A stretch of 64,000 nt of DNA from Heloderma charlesbogerti (GCA_026122225.1 JANEZZ010001959.1:1249501-1313500); one strand, 5' to 3'. Numbered from the stretch's first letter, positions 20,166 to 30,075 are shown. Program-made: numbers and translations. Notes: a model not told the origin generated them from the letters alone.

Positions 20166-21060
20166 AACACACTATTTATTTACTTACTTAAAATATTTCT
20201 TGGCCACCTTTCAGGGTAGAAGCCCTCCCAAGGCATCTTACAGCAAGAAATATATATAAAAACAGTTAAAATATTAACAGTGATAAACAATATAAAAACA
20301 ATGAAAACTACAATGAAAACAACAACGAAGGCCAACAATAAAACTAGCAATGATATTAACAGCATTAACAGCAACAACAGCAGTCATATCACAAGAAGGC
20401 CAAGGTAAAATAATATGTTTTCAAGGCCTTCTTAAAAGTCTGCAATGATGGAGCATGGCGGACCTCCAATGGCAGCTTGTTCCAAAGGTGTGGGGCCACT
20501 GCAGTGAAGGCCCTCTGACTGCTCTCACAGATGGGCAAATGAGAAGGGCCTTTCTTTCTGATCTTAAAGTGTGGGCAGGCTGATATGGGTGAAAGTGGTC
20601 CTTCAAATAACTTGGTCCCAAACCGTTTAAGGCTTTAAAGGTCAAAACCAGCACTTTGAATTGGGCTTGGAAACGCACTGGTAACCAGTGGAGCTGGTGC
20701 AGTATAGGCGTTATGTGATCGAATCGCCTCACCCCCACCAGTACTCATGCAGGTGCATTCTGCACAAGCTGAAGTTTCTGAACCCTCTTGAAAGGCAGCC
20801 CCATGTATAGTGCATTACAGTAGTCCAGCCTGGGCGTGACTAGCATGTGGATAACTGAGGCAAGGTCCATCCTCTCTGGATAGGGCTGCAGCTGGCGTAC
20901 CAGCCTAAGCTGGTAAAAAGCACTCCTGGACTCCCCAGTTAGCCTGGAGTCCAGGAGGACTCCCACAGACTGTGCACTTGGTCTTTCAGGGGGAGAGCAA
21001 CCCCATCGAAGACTAGCTGTAAACTTCCATCCGAAGTAGTTTGTTTGGTACTAGCTGGCC
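20166..21060 (-). mobile_element. L2-clade LINE, 3' fragment
   Basis: Minus-strand frames at 20421-20738 and 20745-20966 contain LHQLHWLPVRFQAQFKVLVL, ALNGLGPSYLKD and LDYCNALYMGLPFKRVQKLQ. These match the C-terminal region of the intact L2 ORF at 59124-61589. The 3' end is an (ATTT/ACTT) tract near 20170. It is broken by a frameshift and a stop. Confidence 0.85.
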
Positions 21061-21354
21061 AAAGTAGTTGGCACTCGACGACTTCTTTGAACCCACAGAT
21101 TTCAGCACCAACAGAAACTTATTTCACAGCATGCTGTTAAGAAAATATGATAATTTAAATGATAAAAAAGTGGGAGCTGTAGGGCACCTTGGCTAGAGCC
21201 AAGAAAGGTTTCAGGGACGTATTGGTGCCTGCAGACAATACCGGCAGTATCCAGCCGTGCCCTTGTGTGGGTGGCTAGGCCCGACAGTCCTGCTGTGCAC
21301 CATGACAGGTGGGCCTCACCGGCCACGCAAGGACACAATGAGATCCTGCCCTCT

Positions 21355-21445
21355 GTTGCCTACCCTGATGAAGAGCTCTGGAGAACTCAAAAGCTTGCAC
21401 ATTTTTGTGTAATTTTAGTTGGTGCTGATAAAGGCATTGCCCAAC
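21355..21445 (+). repeat. LINE-type 3' end, inverted partner of 19690-19785
   Basis: CCTGATGAAGAGCTCTGGAG, CTCAAAAGCTTGCACAT and GCTGATAAAGGCATT show the same family in the opposite orientation. A 15-C run follows at 21459-21473. Confidence 0.5.
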
Positions 21446-21754
21446 TGTGGATCTTGATCCCCCCCCCCCCCCCGGAGTAGCATCTTTGCGCTTTTATGTA
21501 CTTTGTATTCTGGGGTTTTTTTTAATGCTTTTGCGCATTCCAGCGATGAGAGGCTGTATGCACGCCAACCCCCTAAAGGAACAGACGGGGGGGGCGCAGT
21601 TAAAGTGACCCACCCTAAATGTACACGGCATGCCCCTCCTCCTCTCGTCCACGCCTCCGCATGAACGGCGGCTTTTCCCGTCCTCCTCCAGCGGCAGCCC
21701 TGACCGCGTCGCGCCTTCTTCGCCGGGATCTCTCCGACTGTACCGCAGGGGGCG

Positions 21755-22027
21755 ATGTGGGCACGGCCTTGGCTCATTGACTTCTTACGCCGGCGGCGTG
21801 GGGAGGGCTCCCTGGCTCTTCCCCTCCCTCCTCTTTTCCTGCGCTGCCGGCGTATCTCCGTATTCGCCACTGAGGCGCGAGGGAGCCGGGAAGTTTCCGG
21901 TGCCATTGCGGGGCAGGACTTGCAGCTGGTGCTTGAAAAACTGTTGGCGGCGCTTCTGCTGCTGTTTCTGCCCCTCCGCCCTGCGACCTTAAAGCAGGCG
22001 CCTGGGCTGTGCCCGAGTTGTTTCCAG
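21755..22027 (+). other. Candidate alternative first exon of SCHIP1
   Basis: An open frame starts at ATG 21755 and runs to a good donor at 22027/22028 (TTTCCAG|GTGAGG). Its phase is 0, and the next exon (22378) also starts at phase 0 with GAT GGC ATG. If spliced, the 91-codon frame would join the SCHIP1 frame without a stop. The peptide is Leu/Arg-rich and I know no homologue, so it may instead be 5' UTR. The intron would be 350 bp. Confidence 0.35.
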
Positions 22028-22290
22028 GTGAGGTGAGCAGAGACATTCCTTGCCCTTTAAAAAAAAAAAAAAAATTGGAGATCCCTCTTGGAAAGTGTTG
22101 CGGGTGCCCTGCCTAGGTGGGGTGCGGAAGCTTTGCGGAAAACTTTGGAGAAGTGGTGGCGATTCGCCTTCCTTTCCCCAAAGAGCTCTTCCCTGCCCCC
22201 GCTTTCTTTTCCTTCAAGAGTCTGGCAGCATCTGGAGAGAGGAAAATCAGTGTCTGGTGCTTTCTGTGCCTGGCGGGTCTGTTCTTCCAG

Positions 22291-22320
22291 CGGCGGCGGC
22301 GGCGGCGGCAGCAGCAGCAG
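22291..22320 (+). repeat. (CGG)6(CAG)4 trinucleotide tract
   Basis: Six CGG units (22291-22308) run directly into four CAG units (22309-22320), about 57 bp before the splice acceptor. The tract is in the intron or 5' UTR depending on the isoform. Confidence 0.95.
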
Positions 22321-22377
22321 CCAGCCAAGAGCAGAAGTCTTTTCTTATGCTCAGGGTCTCTCTCTTTTCTTCTCTAG

Positions 22378-23067
22378 GATGGCATGGACTTAGGCAGCGA
22401 CCCCTGCAGCAGCCGCTCCAGCTCGGAATCCAGCTCCAGCAAAGTGACCCCTTGCTCGGAATGCAAATCTTCCCCATCCCCTACCGGCCTGGACTTGGCT
22501 GCTTTGGAGGACTCGGAGGAGGACTCGGAGGAGGACTTCCAGGTGTACAACGAGAGGAAGGTGACTGATGTGTGGGAGGCGGCGGCCGGGGGCTATGCCG
22601 GCTGCTGTGCCAAAACCTCCCCTGCCAGGAGGAGTTTAGCACAGGAGCTGGAGGAGGTGAGGAGGACCCGCCTCGCCGTCCCCACCATGCCACCACCGGC
22701 TCCCCATGGCAACCCGCCTCCTCAGCATCACCCACCCCTTCACCACCCCCATCACCATCCCCTGGATCTCCAGCACAATGCCAACGTGGTGCCCTCCGGC
22801 CGCAGGACTGGACACAAAGCGGGTGGGGGCTCCAGCAAAGCCCCCCACCTCCAGAAAGGCCAGCAGCTAGGGGGCACGGGGAGCAGGCTCAGCGACGGGG
22901 GCCCGCTGGTTTCCTTCCACCCCTTGGAGAACTCCTCCGGGGGAACCGGCTTGAAAGAGCAGGAGCCTCAGTTGCCCACTATGGATTGGGAAGCGCTGGA
23001 GAAACACCTGGCGGGCTTACAGTTCCAAGAGCAGGAAACCCGGAGCCAGAAGGGCAACTACACCTCA
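22378..23067 (+). CDS. SCHIP1: SCHIP1 (schwannomin-interacting protein 1), N-terminal coding exon
   Basis: SCHIP1 is a cytoplasmic adaptor that binds merlin/NF2 and, as IQCJ-SCHIP1, ankyrin-G at axon initial segments and nodes. The exon is 690 bp, phase 0 at both ends. It follows a pyrimidine-rich acceptor (CTTTTCTTCTCTAG) and ends before GTAAGT. It reads DG-MDLGSD, a Ser-rich stretch, KVTPCSECKSSPSPTG, an acidic LEDSEEDSEED, a His/Pro-rich segment (PPPQHHPPLHHPHHHPLDL) and the conserved MDWEALEKHLAGLQFQEQE near the end. ATG 22384 has G at -3 and +4, so it could start a short isoform, while DG before it fits splicing from an upstream exon. The C-terminal coiled-coil exons are not in the window. 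The His/Pro segment is longer than I recall in mammals. The gene call rests on remembered motifs. Confidence 0.92.
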
Positions 23068-23607
23068 GTAAGTTGGCTCCTTTTCCTTCCTTTCCCCTCC
23101 CCACTCGTAAACCTTCAGAAAGATGTCTGAGGAGGGAAGTGTTAATATCAGTGGAATTATTAGTTTGGGAGAGCATGCAGTGAGTCACTTCCCTCGCTGA
23201 GGGAGGGCTTTTCTTTATTCCCATAGAAGGCAATTTGCAAATGGGCAGCTGCGGTGACTTGGGCTGGGATGGCTTTTCATTCCCTCTTGCTCGCTCTCCT
23301 CCCTACAAATATGTCACCGGTGGTGCTTGCAGAGAAGCTGCACATTGTGTGTGTTTTGTGTATGAGACAGAATAGCTCTCTTAAGCTTTGAAGAGGGAAT
23401 TGCTGTCCGTGGGCTCTTTGTTCGGCAAGGGAGGGGAGTTGCTTGGCTCTGGCCTGGCCCGGCCCGGCCCTGGGGATGAGGGAGTAAGGAGGAATCAGGC
23501 TGGTGACCCTTTGTGTGGCCAGGGGGGAGGGGGGTTCAGAGCTACTTCCTGTTTCTTATCGGAGGGACACCTGGCTGCATTCAGAAAAACCAGACAGTGT
23601 GGGTGGC

Positions 23608-23650
23608 ATCAAGAGGAGGACGAAGAGGAGGAGGAGAAAAAGAAAAACGT
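23608..23650 (+). repeat. Purine-rich tract
   Basis: Mostly GAG/AAG-type triplets (GAGGAGGACGAAGAGGAGGA and following) make a 40-bp strand-biased stretch about 540 bp into the intron. Confidence 0.7.
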
Positions 23651-25010
23651 AAGGAGGAATCCTAGCCAAGCTAGTACATGTCCCAGTGTGGATTTGCCCC
23701 AGCGAAAAGGGTTTGTACTGTTCGGATGCATGTTTTCCTCTGTAGCAGCTTCCTTTCAGAGATGCTGCGCTAGTTGTTTGCTTTTTTTTTAATGTGCACC
23801 TTGGCCTATTAAGAATGCCTCGTCTAATCTTGCTAATGACTATCCTAACATGACAATATGCTTGTCATTTTAATACTTTGCCTTTGGGGTGTGACTTGAG
23901 GATCCAGAGCCCTCCAGTTCCTGGAGATTGGGTGCAGTGCACTTTGACTGTAGGGCATGAGGATAAGTAACTTCATTTTGCAGCGTAATTGGCATAGCTC
24001 CCTCCAGCAAGAGAAGGGCAAAGGAAAGAGGACTTGTTTTGTTTCTTCCTTAGTAGAATGGAACTGGCACTAAATATCTCCCCACTGTCACCCCTCTCTG
24101 CTTTTAATAGCTGCTATCTAGCTGGCCTTTTTCTCAGCATCCAGCTCATAGTATAAATATGGGGGAGGGGTCATCTCATTCAAGGGAAAAAACCCCATGT
24201 CCATCTGGGTTCCATATTGAATTTTACAATCCTTTTTTAAAATACAGATCGGATATAAAGTCAGATTATATAGCTGTGTATCCCAGCATTTTTCACTTTA
24301 ACAATAAGCAGTATGAGGTTTAGAATTCAACAGTGGGAGATGCTGATGACACTGCATTTTAAGTGTGTTCTAGTTTTGGAGACTGTGTTTTGGGAGAGAC
24401 TATTTTGCCTGTAGATAAGAGAATTTAGAGACATAACTGAAGGACTGAAATGTCTGGCTTTGTATGATGCTGGGGCAGGATTTCCTGTGTTCTGCGAAGG
24501 GACTACTTCCCACCGATCAAAAATATTTTTTTGTTTTCTAGGCTTAGAAATCTCGTGGACGGATGCTACATGAACAGGGCTCTAGGGGTAGATGTGGCAT
24601 CTGTTTTTTCACTTTTTAGCTGAAGTGAGTGTTTGCTAATGAGTTGGGACAAATGTTCAATTCATTTTACTGGAATCCTGACTGAGAATTTGAACTCGGA
24701 GCTGTAGTAGCAAAAAGGCCCTCCATTACCTGTCCTCAAGCATTAATATATTGTGATTTTATAGTTAATCAGTGTGTGAACACAGTCACCAAAAGGTTTG
24801 ATTTTGAGACGTATTTAGATTTTTAGCCTGTATTATAATGAGGAAGGTGCAAGACAGGTTGCAGCAACACTGAAAAATACATACATTCTAATGATGCAAC
24901 TTTGAGAGAGAAAGACAGAGAGTACGTTATAAAATCCCAGCCTGTTTTAAAACCCCAATTACATTCTTTCCCCTAACACGCAAGAGAATTTATTGAAGGG
25001 CTAATTCAGA
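23651..25010. other. Intronic stretch without a recognised feature
   Basis: No repeat family or ORF with domains is seen. This near-exon intron is free of recognisable transposons, unlike the rest of the window. Confidence 0.45.
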
Positions 25011-25016
25011 GGTTTA

Positions 25017-25180
25017 GTGTGCAATCCTGTGCACATTTAGACAAAAAAAAAAGTTATTGGACAGATTCAAAATATAATAATAAAATTTTTAAAGTCCTAC
25101 AGCTCCCAGCATTTTGGCTAGCTCGGGCATGTTGGGAGTTGCAGGACTTTTTCCATCTAAACATGCATAGGATTGTGCCC
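25017..25180. mobile_element. Harbinger-like MITE family H2, copy c, TTA target duplication
   Basis: It begins GTGTGCAATCCTGTGCAC and ends ATGCATAGGATTGTGCCC. The flanks are TTA on both sides (25014-25016 and 25181-25183). CCTACAGCTCCCAGCATTTT pairs with TGTTGGGAGTTGCAGG. Confidence 0.85.
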
Positions 25181-25667
25181 TTAGAAACTGACAGGGTACA
25201 GTCATATTATGTGACTGTACCACCACAGATTTTATGTAAGGTGCTTCTTCCTTGAAAAAAAATCCATCCTGAAAACTAGGGACCTTATGAAAAATGACCT
25301 ACTTCTAGACTTGCTAGGCTAGAAACCTTGACTTAAAAATGGTGAGTTTCACTTTTTAACATGGAGGCACTTTCAAACTATGAACTTTATGGTGTTTCAG
25401 TCAGGATCCGTCCTGAACAATTGAATCAACTTTGAAACTGCAATTCCGACATGTAAAAAGCACTGATACCGCTCATTGAGAATGTGCGAGCTTCCTGTAT
25501 TGAAAAGTACCATGTTTGAGGTGTAGTGGCAGTGATATGAAAGTGCTTTTTGTGGTAGATGTTCTGCGGTTGTTTCAGACATGCAACAGCACTTTATAAG
25601 TACTGAGTGATACATTTGCATGTGTGAACTCATCAGTATAACACTTCTGGAAGTTGCTCAGCCTTTG

Positions 25668-25910
25668 ATGAGATTTATTTTATTACATTTCTATACTGCC
25701 TGATAGCTGAAGCTCTCTGAGCAGTTCACAACAATCAAAAACCATAAAATACAAGACCATAAAATACAAGACTATGAAATACAGCATAAAAATTTAAAAG
25801 TTTAAAATACAGCATAAAAATAAAAGGATAACCAAATAGGACCTAGCCACAGTGGAAAGAATTAAAATACAATACTAGATTTAAAACAGAAACTGAAAAG
25901 CTAAAATGCC
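25668..25910 (-). repeat. L2-type LINE 3' tail
   Basis: TTTCTATACTGCCTGATAGC, TGAAGCTCTCTGAGCAGTTC and the (AAAATAC) rich part match the minus-strand L2 tail at 58920-59040. Confidence 0.75.
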
Positions 25911-25939
25911 TGGAAGATTGCAGGGGAATGGATTCAGTA

Positions 25940-26175
25940 ACTTTCAATTGCCTTGACTTATCTCCTGAACTGCTTTCTCCAGTGCAAGTCTGCCTGAGGT
26001 TTAAGATCAGCATCAGAGGCCCTGCTCTCTGTCTTATTGTTACATGGGATTAGATGGATGTGTACAAGAGATGGGGCCTTTTCACTGGTGGTGCTAAAAT
26101 TGTGGCATAGGCTCTCCTTGTGGAGTTCCTCTGGGTTCCCTCTTTTTGTGTTCTTAGGTGCCTTTTTATTTCAAC
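25940..26175 (+). repeat. L2-type LINE, C-terminal coding fragment
   Basis: GGCCCTGCTCTCTGTCTTAT, GGGGCCTTTTCACTGGTGGT and the following CTAAAATTGTGGCATAGGCT resemble the L2 segment encoding 'rRRAFSVVAPRLWN'. No tail is present. Confidence 0.5.
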
Positions 26176-26365
26176 TAGCACTAGTAAGTGCTAGTTCACC
26201 TAGTAAGGGTGAAGAAGCTCAGGCCTGGGACACAATCTGGCTGGGGTCGCAATCCAGCTTCTCCAGATGGCCATGCCCCTTCCCTTGGCCGCACCCCCTC
26301 CCCCAAACCACCGATCGCTTGGTGGTTTTCTGGCTTTTGTGCAGTTTTTCCCCGTTCTAAAAGGT

Positions 26366-26425
26366 TGATATTTATTCATTTATTTAATAGCTCTATATAC
26401 CGCTGAACATATTTAAAAATATATC
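26366..26425 (-). repeat. Short L2-type tail inserted in MITE B
   Basis: TTTATTCATTTATTTAATAG and CTCTATATACCGCTGAACAT are the minus-strand L2 tail with no body. Confidence 0.55.
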
Positions 26426-26466
26426 AAAGTGGAAATGCCTCTCCTCAGGCTTAGTTACTGGCACTT

Positions 26467-26868
26467 GAGGCACAGTCCTATGGGGACAGGCAGGCACCTC
26501 CAGACTCGGAGACGACCACCTATCCAATGCACAGTGGGAGCAGCGCAGAGGGGATCCTCTCCTTTGCACTCCAGCTGCCCTGCATTTGCAGCTAGATGGC
26601 TGATTTTGGCTGTCTAGCTGTGGGATGCTGGAGTGGGGGGTGGGGAGGCCGGACGACGCATAGGAAGGGTCGTACTGGCACTCCCCACCCCCTTTTGCCC
26701 CACTCCACGCTGCTCTTATGGGCCTGGAGCCCAGGGACGAGAGGCAGTGGGGGAGGGGAGGTGGTTCTCCAGGAATTGACCTCGGAGCACAGCTCTGAGG
26801 TCGGTTCCCAGAAACCGACCAATCCTATGGCTGTCTAGCTGCTATCTAGCAGCCATAGGATTGTACCC
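26467..26868. mobile_element. Harbinger-like MITE family H1, copy c
   Basis: GGCACAGTCCTATGGGGACA starts it and AGCCATAGGATTGTACCC ends it, followed by TAA. CTGATTTTGGCTGTCTAGCT and GGAGACGACCACCTATCC are the H1 inner landmarks. The left flank is diverged. Confidence 0.75.
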
Positions 26869-26897
26869 TAAGAGCTTTAAGCTACAATGAGCCGGTA

Positions 26898-26945
26898 TAT
26901 TAGCTTTGGCTATTGGGCAGTATAGAAATGTAATAAATAAATAAA
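26898..26945 (+). repeat. Tail-only L2 fragment inserted in MITE B
   Basis: TTAGCTTTGGCTATTGGGCA, GTATAGAAATGTAATAAATA and AATAAATT are the last ~50 bp of an L2 element on the + strand, with no preceding body. Confidence 0.65.
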
Positions 26946-27109
26946 TTTTGCATTTTTGGCCCTCCCCCTTTGCTGTTGGCTGTGCTTCCTTTCAGCTTCA
27001 GCTGAAGGGATTCCCCAAAATGGAATTCAGCCCTCAGGCCAATAGAAGTGCAACACCCCCGATTTGCTCTCGAATGATCTACTGTTTTATTGAATGTTAT
27101 GGATTGCTG

Positions 27110-27170
27110 TACACACAGTTCAGTCTTACATATGTCTACTCAGAAGTGAGTCCCAAGTGATATGTTTTAG
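27110..27170. repeat. MITE family H3 fragment
   Basis: ATGTCTACTCAGAAGTGAGT followed by CCCAAGTGAT is one arm of family H3. Confidence 0.45.
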
Positions 27171-27353
27171 TGTTCCTATTTCAGCATCATTTACAGACTG
27201 TACATTTCAATATTGGGTATAATTTTGGTTGTACTGTTTTAACCCTTTGTATATGCCATTTTGGGTGTTTTCAACAGAAAATATAAAAATAATAATATAA
27301 GGGGGTCCTTCATGCACATGTGATGTACAGGCAGAATAATCAGAAAATTCTTA

Positions 27354-27458
27354 GGATACAATCCTGTGCATGTTTACACAGGAAAAAAAAGGCCTACAAC
27401 TCCCAGCATTCCTCAGCTAGGATTTACTTCTTAGCAGACATGCATATGATTTGACTGC
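27354..27458. repeat. MITE family H2/H3 hybrid copy
   Basis: It begins GGATACAATCCTGTGCATG after TTA (27351-27353) and contains GGCCTACAACTCCCAGCATT. The right half looks like H3 (ACTTCTTAGCAGACATGCAT). Confidence 0.55.
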
Positions 27459-27544
27459 AGATTTAAAATCCAAAGTCGTTACAAGCACAGGCAGGCATGG
27501 CTATTGGAATTTTTTTTCTTGTATTTTTTTAAACCCTGCATTAA

Positions 27545-27560
27545 ATATATATATATATAT
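27545..27560. repeat. (AT)n microsatellite
   Basis: Sixteen bases of alternating A and T. Confidence 0.9.
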
Positions 27561-27569
27561 CTTACTACA

Positions 27570-27698
27570 TTCCCCAACCCAGTGCCCTCTAGATGTGTTT
27601 GACTCCAAATCCCATCACCCCCAGCCAGCATGACAAATGATCAAAGATAATGAGAGTTCTCATCCGAAACATCTGGAGGGCACCAGGTGGGGACAAGC
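27570..27698. repeat. MITE family A copy
   Basis: CCCAACCCAGTGCCCTCTAG is mirrored by ACATCTGGAGGGCACCAGGT. The centre contains CCAGCCAGCATGACAAATG. Confidence 0.8.
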
Positions 27699-28165
27699 TT
27701 TCCTACTACATGGGGAAAATGTAGTATCATTACCAAGGATAAATTCCCATCATACCATGCATTTGAAAGTAGACTATGCCATGCTAACAGAATAAGTATT
27801 TGTGGCACAGAAGCAGTATTTCCATGTGTAATAGACCCCATTATTTCATGTGTAATGGATGAGCCTGATTGCTCTATTTGTTTAAATATATGAACTGACC
27901 TAGCTTTGGATGGGTTGGAATAGCCCTTAGTTTGATACAGCCTTCAAACAAAGTTATACAGCTGTCAGAGTTGGACGCACTGTGCCTGCCCTGTCTGAGT
28001 GAAGCCATGGCTACCAGAACCCCTAGGCGTGGCCCTTGCCTTGGGTCACCCCAATAGCCCTCTGAGGGAGGGGTCTGTCTACTCCACTCCCATGAATGGG
28101 GTCTGCTTCACAGCAGAGAGTGGGGGGCAGCCACATAACTCTGTCCCACAGGCTATTCCCTCCTG

Positions 28166-28499
28166 GTATCACAGGATGTTGAACTTCTTTCAGCCCAAGG
28201 GCTGAATTCTGTTTTGGAGAAGCTCTTGAGAGATGCATTCCAGTGTTGGGCAGGGCCAAAGGCAAAAGGCACAGACCAAAAATACCAGCATATGTTCGCT
28301 TAAAGCTCTTACTGCTGGCAACGATAAGCCTTAGGGGAGGCATTACAACCGTTTATTGGGGGGGTGAACCCACACAAAGGCCAGGGAACCACCAAATGAA
28401 ATAGTGGGGGGGGCAAGGGGGGAAGAGGTAGGGGTGGGGCCATCTGTGGACCTGAAGGGCTACATTGGACCCTGGAGCCCTTGGTTTTACACCCCTGCT
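28166..28499 (-). mobile_element. hAT-like MITE family B, copy 3
   Basis: ACAGGATGTTGAACTTCTTT starts it and GGTTTTACACCCCTGCTG ends it. GATAAGCCTTAGGGGAGGCA is the reverse complement of the B landmark TGCCTCTCCTAAGGCTTA. Confidence 0.75.
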
Positions 28500-28598
28500 G
28501 TGTCAGCCGGAGAGCTATGCTCTAGTTAGGGACGTCTGCCAGCTAGTGACTGAAAATGGTACTGCATGCCTCAAACATGGCCACATTTAAGTTAATTA

Positions 28599-29010
28599 GG
28601 GCGCAATCCTATCCAGATAGGTGGCTGCCTCTGAACTCGGAGGCAACTGCCTATCCAAAGCAGGGCAGGAGAAGCACAGAGGGGATCATTCTCTCTACAC
28701 TTCTCCTGCTCTGCATTTTCTGCTAGACAGCTGATTTTGGCTGTCTAGCCACGGGGGGGGGGGTGAGTGGGGGAGGAGGCTGCTGTACGGCACATAGGAT
28801 GTATCGTACAGGTAGTTCTGCCCTCCCCGCCCCGGAATGCCCCCAGCCATGCCCCTTTCTTGCAAGTGCGGAGGACAGGGCTGTTCTGCGCTGCCTTGGA
28901 GGCAGCGCAGAAGTGTGGGGAGGTCAGTTCTCCAGGAACCAACCTCGGAGCCCGCACTCCAAGGTCGGTTCCCAGAAAACACCATATCCTATGGCCACAG
29001 GATTGCTCTC
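28599..29010. mobile_element. Harbinger-like MITE family H1, copy d, TTA target duplication
   Basis: It starts GGGCGCAATCCTATCC and ends CACAGGATTGCTCTC. TTA flanks it on both sides (28596-28598 and 29011-29013). Inner pairs are GGAGGCAACTGCCTATCC and ACAGCTGATTTTGGCTGTCT. Confidence 0.88.
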
Positions 29011-29140
29011 TTAAAGCGTTAACAAAAAATATCCCCGAGGTACAGACCCTTAGAGTCTCCTTATTATGCACACCAAGCATCTAGGTTTCACAGTCTTGGA
29101 ACTATGGTGCGGACAGACAGGCACACATCCTCTTATTATT

Positions 29141-29385
29141 ATAGATTGTCCCTTTTCCACTTCCCTTGCAAAACAATGCCTTGAATCCTAAGTTGCTCTT
29201 CTGCTTGCACAAGGCTGCTTGTTCTAATTTCTGCCAACTTCAGTCCCCACACAACTTTCCCTGCATTATTCGCAAGGGTCCCCCAATCTTTGGGAGCAGA
29301 TTTTTGGGGACACGAGGCAGTAGAGGGAAGGGGAAGACAAGAAAGCCCCATTCCATGAATGTAGGTCTTCACAGAATGATTAAAT
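29141..29385. repeat. MITE family G, degraded
   Basis: AGGGTCCCCCAATCTTTGGG and GAGGCAGTAGAGGGAAGGGG are shared with the copy at 57854-58092. Confidence 0.45.
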
Positions 29386-29654
29386 AATAATTCTTAATTT
29401 GGACTGAGAGATTCACTGAATTCATCTACCATTTGTCTCATAGTCTTCTGAATAACAAAAATGACACACAGGCCTAGGTATATGCCTTACACATTCTGGC
29501 AAGTTCAGTTTCATTTTGTGTTTCAAATATCTTGCTTCTAACATTTTTTCTTAATTCTCTTTCTCAAATGTTCTAGACCAAATCCTTCCTTGATTTACTT
29601 CCATTCAATCTCACTTGTACATCTGTGTATTTGAAGCCTTCTTCATAGCATATG

Positions 29655-29742
29655 CTGACCTTCCCCAACTTGGCTAAGCAAGCTGGGGATTAAGGGAGTT
29701 GTAGTCCAACACATCTGAAGGGTACCAGGTTGGGGAAGGATG
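29655..29742. repeat. MITE family A copy
   Basis: TGACCTTCCCCAACTTGGCT at the left is mirrored by ACCAGGTTGGGGAAGGATGG at the right. The inner left part is deleted. Confidence 0.75.
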
Positions 29743-29934
29743 GGCTATGCAATTCCCATAGGAAATCTTATGATTGTTCCACATAGATCATAAAGGGTAG
29801 AAGATGATGTATGTACAAACTGTTATGTTTGAGAAACTGCTGTCAACAGCAACTTCCCAACACAGGAATGTGAAGAAATTTGCATCACATTACAAACTAC
29901 AGGTGGAAATTGCTCAATTTCCTATAATGTGTAA

Positions 29935-30075
29935 AGTAATCCTAACAGTACTATCCAGTGTTAGTCCAACTTTGAGTAGACCCACTGAAATGAATGGAAC
30001 TTGTTAGTTGTAACTAAAGTTTCCTTCATTTCTATTGGTCTACTCTAAGTAGGATTAACATTGGATTCTACCCTA
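29935..30075. repeat. Palindromic MITE of H3 type
   Basis: TAGACCCACTGAAATGAATG and CATTTCTATTGGTCTACTC form mirrored arms around AACTTGTTAGTTG. It ends ATTGGATTCTACCC-TAA. Confidence 0.55.

Larger units (their letters stand above)
21590..22377 (+). promoter_or_regulatory. CpG island upstream of the SCHIP1 exon, candidate alternative promoter
   Basis: From about 21590 the base composition changes from AT-rich to strongly GC- and CpG-rich and stays so through the exon. There is no TATA box. A CpG island at this place is consistent with a TATA-less promoter for a short SCHIP1 isoform. Composition is seen directly; promoter activity is inferred. Confidence 0.6.
26195..27055 (+). mobile_element. 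hAT-like MITE family B, copy 2, carrying three insertions
   Basis: The B landmarks AGCTCAGGCCTGGGACACAA, TTCTAAAAGGTTGATA, GAAATGCCTCTCCTCAGGCT, TTAGTTACTGGCA, GAGCTTTAAGCTACAATGAG and AATAGAAGTGCAACACCCCC are in the correct order. They are interrupted at 26366-26425, 26467-26868 and about 26898-26945 by other elements. Confidence 0.7.

Noticed and set aside
20166..21060. Host gene on the minus strand from two adjacent ORFs
   Set aside because: Both ORFs match the L2 C-terminal region and are followed by the L2 tail.
21415..21906. 163-codon minus strand ORF in the CpG island
   Set aside because: Arg/Gly-rich composition follows from GC content and no family is recognisable.
22050..22568. 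172-codon ORF overlapping the SCHIP1 exon
   Set aside because: It is in a different frame from SCHIP1, crosses the splice acceptor, and owes its length to GC-rich sequence.
22572..23183. 203-codon ORF overlapping the SCHIP1 exon in another frame
   Set aside because: The SCHIP1 frame has conserved motifs and exact splice borders; this one has Pro/Gly-rich GC-shadow content and runs into the intron.
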